DNA of 37,993 nt from Myxococcaceae bacterium (GTDB lineage Bacteria > Myxococcota > Myxococcia > Myxococcales > Myxococcaceae): NCBI GenBank assembly GCA_019694595.1, contig JAIBBQ010000039.1, positions 1 through 37,993 on the forward strand, in the 5' to 3' direction. The position numbers and the translations under genes are program-made. The notes beneath the pieces were generated by a model that worked only from the letters and a program-made list of their open reading frames with translations, did no database searches and was not told the DNA's origin. Below, piece after piece: positions 28,113 to 36,345 of the stretch (position 1 is its first letter; every line of letters starts with the position of its first letter).

Positions 28113-29987
28113 ATGACTCAGTCGATTCGGTGGTGTCTGTTGGGCGCGCTGGCCGCGTCCTTGGCGCTGGTGGGGTGTGCGGGCGGCGGCGGCAGCAGCT
28201 CCGGCGGCGGCACCGCTTCCTCGGGCGGCTCGACGGCTTCGGGCGGTGGCTCGGCGTCCAGCGGCGGCGGCAGCGCTTCCTCCGGCGGCGGCTCGTCCTC
28301 GTCGGGCGGCGGCTCCTCGTCGGGCGGCGGCAGCGCCTCGGGCGGTGGCTCGGGCGCCAACATCGCGCTCACCGAGTTCTGCGGCAAGCTGACCAAGGGC
28401 TATTGCGACTCGCTCGCGCGCTGCAAGCTGCTCGACGCGGCCCAGGTCGCGTCCTGCACCGCGGACATCAACAAGCAGTGCGACTCGGCCTTCGTGGCCC
28501 CGGCCCGCAACAACACCACCGGCTACGACGGGACCAAGGCGCAGACCTGCATCGACGAGCTCAACAACCTCCAGTGCCTGGACTTCATCTTCGGGCTCAA
28601 CATCCCCTCGTGCAGCAGCAGCGCGCTGTTCACCCCCAAGGGCACCGCGGGCGCTCCGTGCACCTCGTCGTCGCAGTGCACCGGCGGCTTCTGCAAGAAC
28701 AACGGCGCCGGCAACTGCAACACCTGCGCTCCGCTGCGCGCCGCGGGTGACACCTGCGTCTCGAGCACCGAGTGCGGCACCGGCCTGGTCTGCCTGACCC
28801 CGCTCGCCGGCGGCCCGGCGCAGTGCGAGGCGCCGCGCGCGGTGGGCACCTACTGCCCGTCGTCCAGCACCGTGTCGACCGCCTGCAGCACCGGCTTCTG
28901 CGCCACCGGCGGCAACTCGGCTGACGGCGGCCGCGCCTGCGCCAACTTCCTCGGCGCCGGCGACCTCTGCACCGGCACCTTCACCAACATCTGCAACCCG
29001 GCCACGCAGTTCTGCCCCACCGGCCTGAGCGACGGCGGCACCACCGACGGCGGCACCCGCCGCTGCACGGCCAAGCAGGCCGACGGCACCCCCTGCACCA
29101 CCTCGACCGTCTGCCAGACGCCGATCTGCAACCTGGGCGGCGTGACCGACGCCGGCCGCACCTGCGGCTACGTGGCCACCAACGGGGCCTGCGCGGGCAC
29201 CTCGGACTGCGGCCCGGGCGCGTTCTGCAAGGGCTACAAGTTCGGCACCATCGGCTCCTGCGCCAAGCGCATCGCGCTCGGTGGCACCTGCTCGCAGGCG
29301 GAGACCGAGTCGACCAAGGGCTGCACCATCGACGGTGGCTCGGCCGGTGGCCGCTGCCTCAACGACAAGTGCGAGCTGCCCGTGCCGTACTCCTTGCCGG
29401 CTGGCTCGCAGTGCGACAACGACAGCCAGTGCGTGGGCACCGCGGCGTGCCACGACCAGTACTCGCAGGACGACGGCGGCCTCGGCTCGTGCAAGGCGCG
29501 CGTGGGCGAGGGTGGCGACTGCTCGGACTACGACATCTTCTTCGACGAGTTCTTCCCCAACGACTCGTTCTGCGACGACGGCCTGAAGTGCAACGACAGC
29601 AACATCTGCGTGCCGTACTTCAGCGCGGGTGGCCAGTGCGGCGCCGACGGCGGCTGCAAGGACTACCTGTACTGCGACCGCGACGGCGGCCCGTCGACGG
29701 CTGACGGCGTCTGCACCCCGTTCAAGCCCACTGGCGCGGAGTGCAACAGCGGCACCACCTGCCAGGACAACAACAACCGCTCGTTCTGCCTCTTCGACGG
29801 CGGCTTCTACGCCCCCACCATCGGCAACCTCGGCCAGTGCTCGGCGCTGATCGCGGTCGGCCAGCCGTGCCGCACCGCCGCCCAGTGCGCGTCGGGTCGC
29901 TGCTTCCGCCCTGACGGCGGCAGCGGTGGCACCTCGCAGCTCGACGGTGGCACCGACGGCGTCTGCTCGGCCAGCTGCTTCCCGTAA
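28113..29987 (+). CDS. Cys-rich lipoprotein with Gly/Ser tether
   Basis: The 624-residue product has a typical lipoprotein signal (MTQSIRWCLLGALAASLALVGC, Cys22). A tether (23-82) of GGGS/GGGSAS-type repeats follows, then more than 500 residues rich in Cys, Gly, Asp, Ser and Thr. Recurring modules of the form CxxxxxCxxGxC...GxxC, for example CTSSSQCTGGFCKNNGAGNC and ECGTGLVC, and repeated DGG triplets, resemble the Dickkopf-N-like Cys-rich repeats common in myxobacterial surface proteins. It is exported and probably held at the outer membrane with disulphide-bonded modules outside; no enzymatic motif is visible. ATG 28113 has GGAGAGG just upstream. The 128-bp gap before it (27985-28112) contains a short GCACC-GGG-GGTGC hairpin near the end of the hydroxylase operon and no promoter I can defend. 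A strong hairpin follows the stop. Confidence 0.9.
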   Translation: MTQSIRWCLLGALAASLALVGCAGGGGSSSGGGTASSGGSTASGGGSASSGGGSASSGGGSSSSGGGSSSGGGSASGGGSGANIALTEFCGKLTKGYCDSLARCKLLDAAQVASCTADINKQCDSAFVAPARNNTTGYDGTKAQTCIDELNNLQCLDFIFGLNIPSCSSSALFTPKGTAGAPCTSSSQCTGGFCKNNGAGNCNTCAPLRAAGDTCVSSTECGTGLVCLTPLAGGPAQCEAPRAVGTYCPSSSTVSTACSTGFCATGGNSADGGRACANFLGAGDLCTGTFTNICNPATQFCPTGLSDGGTTDGGTRRCTAKQADGTPCTTSTVCQTPICNLGGVTDAGRTCGYVATNGACAGTSDCGPGAFCKGYKFGTIGSCAKRIALGGTCSQAETESTKGCTIDGGSAGGRCLNDKCELPVPYSLPAGSQCDNDSQCVGTAACHDQYSQDDGGLGSCKARVGEGGDCSDYDIFFDEFFPNDSFCDDGLKCNDSNICVPYFSAGGQCGADGGCKDYLYCDRDGGPSTADGVCTPFKPTGAECNSGTTCQDNNNRSFCLFDGGFYAPTIGNLGQCSALIAVGQPCRTAAQCASGRCFRPDGGSGGTSQLDGGTDGVCSASCFP

Positions 29988-30010
29988 GGGGGCAGTCGGC
30001 CCGGCAGTGA

Positions 30011-30047
30011 GGCGGCGGCGTTCTCCTTCGCGGAGGGCGCCGCCGTC
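30011..30047 (+). terminator. Hairpin terminator of the Cys-rich lipoprotein gene
   Basis: GGCGGCGTTCTCC (30014-30026) pairs with GGAGGGCGCCGCC (30032-30044) through G-C and G-U pairs, with a TTCGC loop. It extends by further pairs at the base and is followed by GTCGTCTTT. It lies 24 bp past the stop codon and before the convergent slyX stop at 30070. Confidence 0.75.
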
Positions 30048-30069
30048 GTCTTTGCGGGGTGAGGCGCCT

Positions 30070-30276
30070 TCAGTAGTGGGGCGGGCGTTCCTGCTGCTGC
30101 GGGTCGACCAGGCCTCCGCCTTCGCCTTCGAGCTTCTTGGCCAGGAGCGCCAGGCGCGTCTGGAGCGCGTCGATCTCCCGCTGCTGCTTCCAGAGCACCT
30201 CGGACAGCTCCTGGAGCTGGTGCTCCTGCACGGTGAACTTGAGCTCCAGCTCGGTGACGCGCTCGTCGGGGGACAT
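30070..30276 (-). CDS. slyX: SlyX family protein
   Basis: The 68-residue product is a small coiled coil (LELKFTVQEHQLQELSEVLWKQQREIDALQTRLALLAKKLE) ending in PPHY, the hallmark C-terminus of SlyX. Length matches the family. The function of SlyX is unknown despite its wide distribution. ATG 30276 is chosen over a longer frame (to 30456) because AGGTG lies six bases upstream and the longer N-terminus, overlapping the SNF2 gene, is unlike the family. It is divergent from the SNF2 gene with 115 bp between starts. Confidence 0.88.
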   Translation of the reverse strand: MSPDERVTELELKFTVQEHQLQELSEVLWKQQREIDALQTRLALLAKKLEGEGGGLVDPQQQERPPHY

Positions 30277-30391
30277 GGTGGGCACCTGATGCCAGGGCCT
30301 ACGGCGGCGGGCAACCGCCAGCGGGTGTGGCATCGGCGCCCGGACGGTGGTACTGACGCCTTTCGCCTTCGTGAATCCAGCCTCGACCAGC

Positions 30392-33300
30392 ATGACAGTC
30401 GACGACGGTGCCTGGCTCCTGGCGCTGAAGGCGCAAGTGCAGCCGATGACCTTCAAGAAGGGGCGCGCCTACGCCGAGGCGCGCAAGGTCATGGGGCTCT
30501 CGCGCGGCGAGGCCGGCCTCACCGCCAAGGTCCAGGGCGAAGGCGGCCGCTACGACGTCACCGTGTCCCCGGGCGACGACGGCCCGGTGTCCACCTGCAC
30601 CTGCGAGTCGTGGAACAAGTACGGCCCCCACTGCAAGCACGTGGTGGCGGTGGCGCTGGTGTACCTGGCGCGGGTGCGCGCGGCCGCGGGCCCGGTGCCC
30701 GAGGCGGTCGCCGAAGGCGCCGTCGCCCCGTCGCCCGCGCCGGCCACCGAGGTGGTGAGCCTGCCCGCGCTCGCCAAGCTCGAGAGCTGGCTGGGCCTCT
30801 CGAGCCTGCCCGACTTCGAGTTCATCTACCGCCTGACGCCGATGAACCAGGGCAGCCATGCCCGCCAGTGGGTGGTCGACGTGCGCCGCGCGGACCAGGC
30901 CGGCAAGGGCCCGATTCACGTGCGCCGCACGCTCGCCGCGGGCACCCGCATCGCGCCGGCCGACGAGCGGGTCTTCATCGAGCTGTCGCGCTTCGAGGCG
31001 CGCTTCGACGCCAAGCTGGTGCTCAACGACGAAGACGTCGCCCAGGTGATGGACCTGTGGAAGGAGCGCCGGGTCATCTACCGCGGCACGCCGCTCGTCT
31101 TCCCGCCGCAGCCCGCGCGGCCCCAGGTTCGGCTCGACCAGCGCCTCGACGGCGCGGCGGCGCGGCTGGAGATCCGCCTGCCCGACGGCGCCTCGCTGGC
31201 GATGTCCGAGGCCATCGTGCTCGCGGGGCGGCGCACCTGGGTGCTGGCCGGCCAGAACGCGTGGACGCTGGCGCCCGACTTCCCGCCGCGCGTGGTGCGC
31301 AAGTGGCTGCTCGAGCCGCAGATGACGTTCCCTTCGGGCCAGCTCGAGCGGGTGCTCACCTTCTTCGCCGCCCACCTGCCGCGCCACCAGCTCGCGCTGG
31401 AAGCCGACGGGCTCAAGGTGGAAGAGAACGTCGAGCCCACCTTCCTGCTCACCGTCGAAGGCAACGCCGAGAAGGTGAAGGGCAAGCTCGCGGCGCGCTA
31501 CGGCGAGGCGGTCACCGTGGCGGTCAACCCCGACGCCATGCACCTGGGCTACGCGGGCGGCGGCGGCGGCTCGGGCGGCGCCAAGCTCTTCCTGCGCAAG
31601 GAAGCGCAGGAGCGCGCGGCCGGCCAGGCGCTCAAGGCGCTCGGGTTCCGCCACGACGCGGCCTCGGAGACCTACGAGGTCGAAGGCGACGAGGCGATCG
31701 ACTTCTGGGTGAAGGGCCGCTCGAGCCTGCCGAAGGACTGGCAGATCTTCGTGGCCCAGCCGCCCAAGCTCAAGGTGCGCGCGAAGCTGAAGCCGAAGAT
31801 CCGCGTCAACATGAGCCAGGTCAGCTGGTTCGAGCTCGACGCGGAGTTCGTCACCGACGACCAGGCGGTCGACCTGGGCGCGGTGCGGCTGTGGCTCGGC
31901 TCGGGCCGCCGCTACCTCGCGCTCAAGGACGGCACCTTCGCCGAGGCCGATCGCGCCAGCATCCAGGCGGCGGCCGACCTGCTCGAGGAAGCGGGCGCCG
32001 CGCCCGGCCGCACCAAGACCAAGCTGCCGCTGTTCCACGCGCCCGCGCTCGACCTGCTCGCGTCGCTCGGCGAAGTGGAGATCGACGCCAAGGCCAAGAA
32101 GGCCATGGCCGAGCTGCGGGAGATCGACGGCATCCCCGCGGTGAAGACGCCGGCCTCGCTCGCCGCGACGCTGCGCCACTACCAGGAAGCCGGCCTCGCC
32201 TGGCTCTGGTTCCTCAACCGCCACGGCCTCTCGGGCGTGCTCGCCGACGACATGGGTCTCGGCAAGACGGTGCAGGCCATCGCGCTCCTGCTCAAGCTCA
32301 AGCAGGAGCAGGGCGAGGCGCCCGCGCTGGTGGTGGCCCCGACCAGCGTGCTCGCCAACTGGGAGCGCGAGGTCGAGCGCTTCGCCCCGGCGCTCAAGGT
32401 GGTCACCTGGCACGGCGCCGACCGCCAGGAGAAGGCCGAGTCGCTCAAGTCGGTCGACCTGGTGCTCACGTCCTACGCGCTCATCCGCCGCGACGTGGCG
32501 CAGCTGAAGGAACTCAAGTTCCGGGTGGTGATTCTCGACGAGGCGCAGAACATCAAGAACGCCGACTCCGCCACCGCGCAGGCCTGCAAGTCGATGCAGG
32601 CCGACACCCGGCTCGCGCTCACCGGCACGCCGCTCGAGAACCGGCTCACCGAGCTGTGGAGCCTCTTCGACTTCCTGATGCCCGGCTTCCTGGGCACGGT
32701 GGACGCGTTCAGCGACCGCTTCGAGCACCCCATCTCGGTGCAGGGCGACGTCGCGGTGCGCGACCGGCTGAAGAAGCGCATTCACCCGTTCGTGCTGCGG
32801 CGCCTCAAGACCGAGGTGGCGAAGGACCTGCCGCCCAAGACCGAGGTCGTCACCTACTGCGAGATGGACCCGGCGCAGGCCTCGCTCTACCGCGAGGTGC
32901 TGGAAGACAGCCGCCGCAAGGTCACCGAGCAGATCGAGAAGGTGGGCTTCAACCGCTCGCGCGTCTCCATTCTCGCGGCGCTGATGCGGCTGCGGCAGGT
33001 GTGCTGCGACCCGCGGCTGCTCAAGCTCCCGCCGGGCACCTTGCTGCCGCCGTCGGCCAAGCTCGACCGCTTCGGCGAGCTGGTCGACGACCTGGTCGCC
33101 GAAGGCCACCGCGCGCTGGTGTTCAGCCAGTTCACCGAGATGCTGGCCTTGCTCGAAGCCAAGGCCACCGAGAAGGGCTACGCCTCGCTCTACCTCGACG
33201 GTCGCACCAAGGACCGCATGGCGAAGGTCGACGCCTTCAACGACGAGAAGGGCCCGCCGCTCTTCTTCATCTCGCTCAAGGCGGGCGGCACCGGCCTCAA

Positions 33301-33568
33301 CCTCACCTCGGCCGACTACGTCATTCACTACGACCCCTGGTGGAACCCGGCGGTCGAAGACCAGGCCACCGACCGCACCCACCGCATCGGCCAGACCCGC
33401 GCGGTGTTCAGCTACAAGCTCATCACCAAGGGCACGGTCGAAGAGAAGATCCTCGCGCTGCAGCAGCGCAAGCGCGAGCTCGCCGCGGGCGTGCTGGGCA
33501 CCGACGCCGAGGTGGGCAAGGCGCTCACCGAGAAGGACGTCGAAGAGCTCTTCCGCCCCGGCGACTGA
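30392..33568 (+). CDS. SWIM zinc-finger SNF2-family ATPase/helicase
   Basis: The 1058-residue product starts with a SWIM zinc finger (Cys69, Cys71, Cys81, His83; CTCESWNKYGPHCKH). A long middle region is interrupted by a GGGGGSGGAKLFL stretch. A complete SNF2 motor occupies the last 450 residues: DDMGLGKT (about 620), VVAPTSVLANW, DEAQ (about 715), LTGTPLEN, and in the second lobe FSQFTEML, FISLKAGGTGLNL and ATDRTHRIGQ (about 990). Bacterial SWIM-SNF2 proteins are thought to move along DNA and remodel protein-DNA contacts; partners are unknown. ATG 30392 (MTVDDGAWLLALKAQ) is preferred to an upstream in-frame GTG at 30347, although neither has a strong Shine-Dalgarno. It converges on the EF-hand lipoprotein gene with only 13 bp between stops. 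Confidence 0.92.
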   Translation: MTVDDGAWLLALKAQVQPMTFKKGRAYAEARKVMGLSRGEAGLTAKVQGEGGRYDVTVSPGDDGPVSTCTCESWNKYGPHCKHVVAVALVYLARVRAAAGPVPEAVAEGAVAPSPAPATEVVSLPALAKLESWLGLSSLPDFEFIYRLTPMNQGSHARQWVVDVRRADQAGKGPIHVRRTLAAGTRIAPADERVFIELSRFEARFDAKLVLNDEDVAQVMDLWKERRVIYRGTPLVFPPQPARPQVRLDQRLDGAAARLEIRLPDGASLAMSEAIVLAGRRTWVLAGQNAWTLAPDFPPRVVRKWLLEPQMTFPSGQLERVLTFFAAHLPRHQLALEADGLKVEENVEPTFLLTVEGNAEKVKGKLAARYGEAVTVAVNPDAMHLGYAGGGGGSGGAKLFLRKEAQERAAGQALKALGFRHDAASETYEVEGDEAIDFWVKGRSSLPKDWQIFVAQPPKLKVRAKLKPKIRVNMSQVSWFELDAEFVTDDQAVDLGAVRLWLGSGRRYLALKDGTFAEADRASIQAAADLLEEAGAAPGRTKTKLPLFHAPALDLLASLGEVEIDAKAKKAMAELREIDGIPAVKTPASLAATLRHYQEAGLAWLWFLNRHGLSGVLADDMGLGKTVQAIALLLKLKQEQGEAPALVVAPTSVLANWEREVERFAPALKVVTWHGADRQEKAESLKSVDLVLTSYALIRRDVAQLKELKFRVVILDEAQNIKNADSATAQACKSMQADTRLALTGTPLENRLTELWSLFDFLMPGFLGTVDAFSDRFEHPISVQGDVAVRDRLKKRIHPFVLRRLKTEVAKDLPPKTEVVTYCEMDPAQASLYREVLEDSRRKVTEQIEKVGFNRSRVSILAALMRLRQVCCDPRLLKLPPGTLLPPSAKLDRFGELVDDLVAEGHRALVFSQFTEMLALLEAKATEKGYASLYLDGRTKDRMAKVDAFNDEKGPPLFFISLKAGGTGLNLTSADYVIHYDPWWNPAVEDQATDRTHRIGQTRAVFSYKLITKGTVEEKILALQQRKRELAAGVLGTDAEVGKALTEKDVEELFRPGD

Positions 33569-33581
33569 AGCCTCGCCAAGA

Positions 33582-35123
33582 CTAGGGCGCGCCGCCGAAC
33601 CACACGTCGACCAGCTGGCCGCGGCTGCCGTCGGTGCGCGCGAAGTGGCCCTGCAGCGGCAACCAGTTGCCGAGCCCGTCGGCGCTGCTCCCGCGGGTGC
33701 GGGCCTGGGCTCCCAGCGCGAGCCGCTCGATGCCCAGCTGGGGCAGGGTGCGCCACTCTTCGGGGCCGCCGCGTCCGTCGCCGTCCGCATCGAGCCACAC
33801 CACGAGCTGGGCGTACCGCGGGTCACCGGCGGTGATGGCGCCGTCGCGATCGGCGTCGAGCGTGGAGAGCGCCGCGAAGCCGTCGGCGAAGCTGGCACCG
33901 AAGGTCACCTGCCCGAAGAGCTCGCTGCCGTCGTCGATGGTGCCGTTGCCGTTCGAGTCGATGGCCAGGAGCCCGTCGCCGGCGCCGACCCAGCCGGTGC
34001 GCGACGGGGCTCCGGTCGCGGCGAGGTCGAAGCGCGGCCCGGCCTCGGCGCTGCGCAAGGTGAGCCCGTCGCCGTCGACGTCGAGCACCAGCGGCGAGCC
34101 GCCGCAGAGCCCGGTGTTGCGGATCTCGGCGAGCGCGCGGTCTTCCCAGGTGCGCACCAGGTTGCTGTCGCAGCTGCCGTACTCGTGGAGCGTCTGGTTG
34201 CCGGCCGGCGAGGTGATCTCCCGCTTGCAGTGCACCTCGCCGTCGAGCACCGGGCGGGGGAACGACTGCTCGAGGTCCAGGTGGCCGCAGTCGTAGGTGA
34301 ACTTGAGCTGGCGGCTCTTGAGGCCCTCGTTCACCAGGCCACAGAAGCGCGACTTGGCCAGCACTCCGCAGGTGGACCCGCCGGGCGGGGTCGGCGTCTC
34401 GGTGGGGCAGGCCTTGCCCAGCGTGGGGGCGTCGCCGTCGCCGCCCGGCACGTCACCCGGGTCTTCCACCTGGATCGACACGTTGGGGTCGCTCGCCTCC
34501 TCGAGCGAGAGCGAGCTGGTGCCCACGCTGCCGCTGCCTCCGCCGCCCGCGGAGCCCGGGCCTTCGATGGGGTCGGGCGCCGCACCCGGGGTGCCGGGGG
34601 GCAGCGGCATGTTGCCGGCGGGAGTGCCGGTGCTGCCGGTGCCGCCCGAGCCGCTGGTGTTGCCCACCGGGGTGCCGGTGCCGGAGCCGCTCCCGGGGCC
34701 TTCGGGGAGGCCGGCGGGCATGCCGCTCGGGCCGTCGCTGCCCGGGGTGCAGCGGCTGCCGGTGTAGGGAATGGCCGCGAGCCGGTGCTGGTACAGGTCG
34801 TACGCCGCCACCACCGGCCGGGCGCGGGTGCCTTCGAGCCGCACCGAGATGGGGGAATCGGCGCAGGCCACCTTGCCGCTCGCCGTACGGCAGCTCACCA
34901 CCACCCGCGCGTCGCTGGTGACGTAGATCGACATCCACTCGTGGTGGCGAGGGTTGGGGTACCGCGAGAGGTCGCCGGGCATCGAGGGCGCGGTGGCGAG
35001 CTTCAGGCTCGAGCCGTCGCCGACCAGGGCGATCTTCACCACGTCGATGCCCAGGTCCGACGCCACTCCGGTGCTGCAGCCGGCCAGCGCTGCCATCAGC
35101 GCTGCGAGGAACGAGTGCCGCAT
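33582..35123 (-). CDS. Lipoprotein with EF-hand calcium-binding region
   Basis: The 513-residue product begins MRHSFLAALMAALAGC (lipobox LAGC, Cys16). After about 125 residues comes a long Gly/Ser/Pro/Thr-rich segment with GTGTP and GSGGTGS elements, then a Cys-containing domain. The last 150 residues hold calcium loops: DVDGDG, DSNGNGTIDDGSELFG, DADRDGAITAGD (a full 12-residue EF-hand loop) and DADGDGRGGPEE. The GWVGAGDGLLAIDSNGNG...ELFG segment is a conserved block also seen in large secreted calcium-dependent proteins. It is likely a surface lipoprotein stabilised by calcium; no enzyme motif is visible. ATG 35123 is supported by AGGTG four bases upstream; a longer frame (to 35231) has no signal character. 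TTGACA at 35254-35259 (minus) is a possible -35 without a good -10. Confidence 0.87.
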   Translation of the reverse strand: MRHSFLAALMAALAGCSTGVASDLGIDVVKIALVGDGSSLKLATAPSMPGDLSRYPNPRHHEWMSIYVTSDARVVVSCRTASGKVACADSPISVRLEGTRARPVVAAYDLYQHRLAAIPYTGSRCTPGSDGPSGMPAGLPEGPGSGSGTGTPVGNTSGSGGTGSTGTPAGNMPLPPGTPGAAPDPIEGPGSAGGGGSGSVGTSSLSLEEASDPNVSIQVEDPGDVPGGDGDAPTLGKACPTETPTPPGGSTCGVLAKSRFCGLVNEGLKSRQLKFTYDCGHLDLEQSFPRPVLDGEVHCKREITSPAGNQTLHEYGSCDSNLVRTWEDRALAEIRNTGLCGGSPLVLDVDGDGLTLRSAEAGPRFDLAATGAPSRTGWVGAGDGLLAIDSNGNGTIDDGSELFGQVTFGASFADGFAALSTLDADRDGAITAGDPRYAQLVVWLDADGDGRGGPEEWRTLPQLGIERLALGAQARTRGSSADGLGNWLPLQGHFARTDGSRGQLVDVWFGGAP

Positions 35124-35313
35124 GGTGCACCTCTTGGACTGGCCCGATGAAGGGCCGTGCGCGTCCCCTTGTGTGCATGAGCGTGAGCAAGGCCCACGCC
35201 ACCTGGTGTGGGCAGGCCGAGGCGCCCACAACCACTGCGCCCGAGGGTCGACCTGTCAACGAACGACGCAGCCCTGCGCACGGCTGCACCTGCGGCATCG
35301 CAGCACCACTGCA

Positions 35314-35338
35314 GCGGAACGAGGCACCTTCGTTCCGC
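35314..35338. promoter_or_regulatory. 9-bp inverted repeat in the lipoprotein upstream region
   Basis: GCGGAACGA (35314-35322) and TCGTTCCGC (35330-35338) are perfect inverted repeats around a 7-bp centre. They lie about 190-215 bp upstream of the EF-hand lipoprotein ATG and just upstream of the DUF1508 terminator. It may be an operator, a hairpin, or an ECF-sigma -35-like element (GGAAC). The remainder of the gap 35124-35428 (305 bp) holds the terminator at 35364-35394 and a possible -35. Confidence 0.35.
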
Positions 35339-35363
35339 GCCGGCAAGGAGCCCGCAAAGACAA

Positions 35364-35394
35364 AGCGCGGACTGGCTCATCACCAGTCCGCGCT
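35364..35394 (-). terminator. Terminator of the DUF1508 lipoprotein gene
   Basis: AGCGCGGACTGG (35364-35375) and CCAGTCCGCGCT (35383-35394) form a perfect 12-bp stem with a 7-nt loop. On the minus strand it is followed by the T-rich TTTGTCTTT. It lies 34 bp past the stop codon at 35429. Confidence 0.88.
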
Positions 35395-35428
35395 CCCCTT
35401 TGACTTCAACGACGCGACGCGGATGGCT

Positions 35429-36217
35429 TCAGCGCGCGTCACCACCGGAGATGATGTTGGCGCAGGTGGTCAGGCCGCGCTGCGCGTTCGACTTCGACGC
35501 GTAGGTCTCGCTGAAGCCGATGACCTGACCGTTCGCCGCCTTGAGGACGAAGTAGCTCTTGCCGTCGGCCGCCGCGCGGATCTCGTACTTCGCGGTGGTG
35601 GCGCCGTTGGTCTGCACCGACGAGATGCCGCTCTTCGCCGAGGTGCTCGAGGTGTAGCCCTGCGACTGGAGGACGATCTCGCCGTTCCCGGCGCGGAGGT
35701 GGAAGTAGTACTTGCTGTCCAGGCCGCGGAAGGTCTCGAACTTGGCGCTGCCGAGCAGGGCGGGGAACTTCTGGGTGGTGTTGGCGACGACCTGGCGGGT
35801 CACCTCGGCGCCGCGGGTGGCGTTCGAGGCGGTGGTGTACATCTCGCTGGTGCCGATGATCTCGCCGTTGCCCGCGATGACCACGAAGTAGCTCGACCCG
35901 TCGGCCGCTTCACGCTGCAGGAAGCGGCGCGCGTCGACGCCGTTCACCTTGACCGCCGCGATGCCGGCCTCGGCCGCCGCCGCCGTGCTGTAGCCTTCCG
36001 ACGCCAGCACCTTCTCGCCGTTGCCCGCGAGCAGGTGGAAGTAGTGCTTGCCGTCGATGCCGGTGAAGGTCTCGAACTTGCCGTTGGTCGCAGTCGAGAG
36101 GTCCGCCTCGCCGCCGCCGGACACGTCGTCGGCGCCGTCCACCAGCACCTCCTGGCCACCGCACGCGAAGAGCACCGCAGTCACAGCCGCCATCAGGGTC
36201 AGTCGCAGAGAGTTCAT
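35429..36217 (-). CDS. Lipoprotein with four DUF1508 (YegP-like) repeats
   Basis: The 262-residue product starts MNSLRLTLMAAVTAVLFAC (lipobox LFAC, Cys19), followed by a short acidic spacer. Four DUF1508 units of about 50 residues follow (about 45-95, 97-145, 156-206, 207-256). Units 1 and 3 share FETFxGxDxKxYFHLxAGNGE, and units 2 and 4 share AADGxSYFVxxAxNGxxIGxSExY. The protein is thus an A-B-A-B duplication of a two-unit YegP-like block. The DUF1508 domain has no settled function. Export as a lipoprotein is notable because YegP itself has no signal peptide. No Shine-Dalgarno precedes ATG 36217. A -24/-12 element at 36230-36245 would start transcription about two bases before it, so the message may be leaderless. 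The GAF-type EBP divergent from it is the likely activator. Confidence 0.9.
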   Translation of the reverse strand: MNSLRLTLMAAVTAVLFACGGQEVLVDGADDVSGGGEADLSTATNGKFETFTGIDGKHYFHLLAGNGEKVLASEGYSTAAAAEAGIAAVKVNGVDARRFLQREAADGSSYFVVIAGNGEIIGTSEMYTTASNATRGAEVTRQVVANTTQKFPALLGSAKFETFRGLDSKYYFHLRAGNGEIVLQSQGYTSSTSAKSGISSVQTNGATTAKYEIRAAADGKSYFVLKAANGQVIGFSETYASKSNAQRGLTTCANIISGGDAR

Positions 36218-36229
36218 GCAGGGGGCTAG

Positions 36230-36245
36230 AGCAGCCGGCGTGCCA
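36230..36245 (-). promoter_or_regulatory. Sigma-54 promoter of the DUF1508 lipoprotein gene
   Basis: The minus strand reads TGGCACGCCGGCTGCT. The -24 element TGGCACG is a perfect match, and the -12 element CTGCT differs from TTGCW at one base, with exact spacing. The predicted start is about 36219, two bases before ATG 36217. The divergent neighbour is an EBP, and inverted repeats lie 80-120 bp upstream, where enhancer sites are expected. Confidence 0.65.
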
Positions 36246-36297
36246 GCGGCCCGGGCGACTCAAGCCACTGGAATCACTGAAGACCATCCGTGACGTT

Positions 36298-36345
36298 GTT
36301 GCGACAAAGCAACTTTCGATATGACGCAAGCAAATGGTGTTGCGT
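36298..36345. promoter_or_regulatory. Cluster of TTGCG/CGCAA inverted repeats, candidate EBP enhancer sites
   Basis: GTTGC-GACAAA-GCAAC (36298-36313) is centred about 86 bp upstream of the predicted DUF1508 gene start. ACGCAA-N10-TTGCGT (36324-36345) overlaps the start codon of the divergent EBP gene. TTGCG or its complement occurs three times in 46 bp. The first site has the right distance for activating the DUF1508 gene, and the second could allow the EBP to repress its own gene. Confidence 0.4.

Noticed and set aside
30277-30456. Longer SlyX N-terminus
   Set aside because: It would overlap the divergent SNF2 gene start. The AGGTG-preceded ATG at 30276 gives the normal SlyX length.
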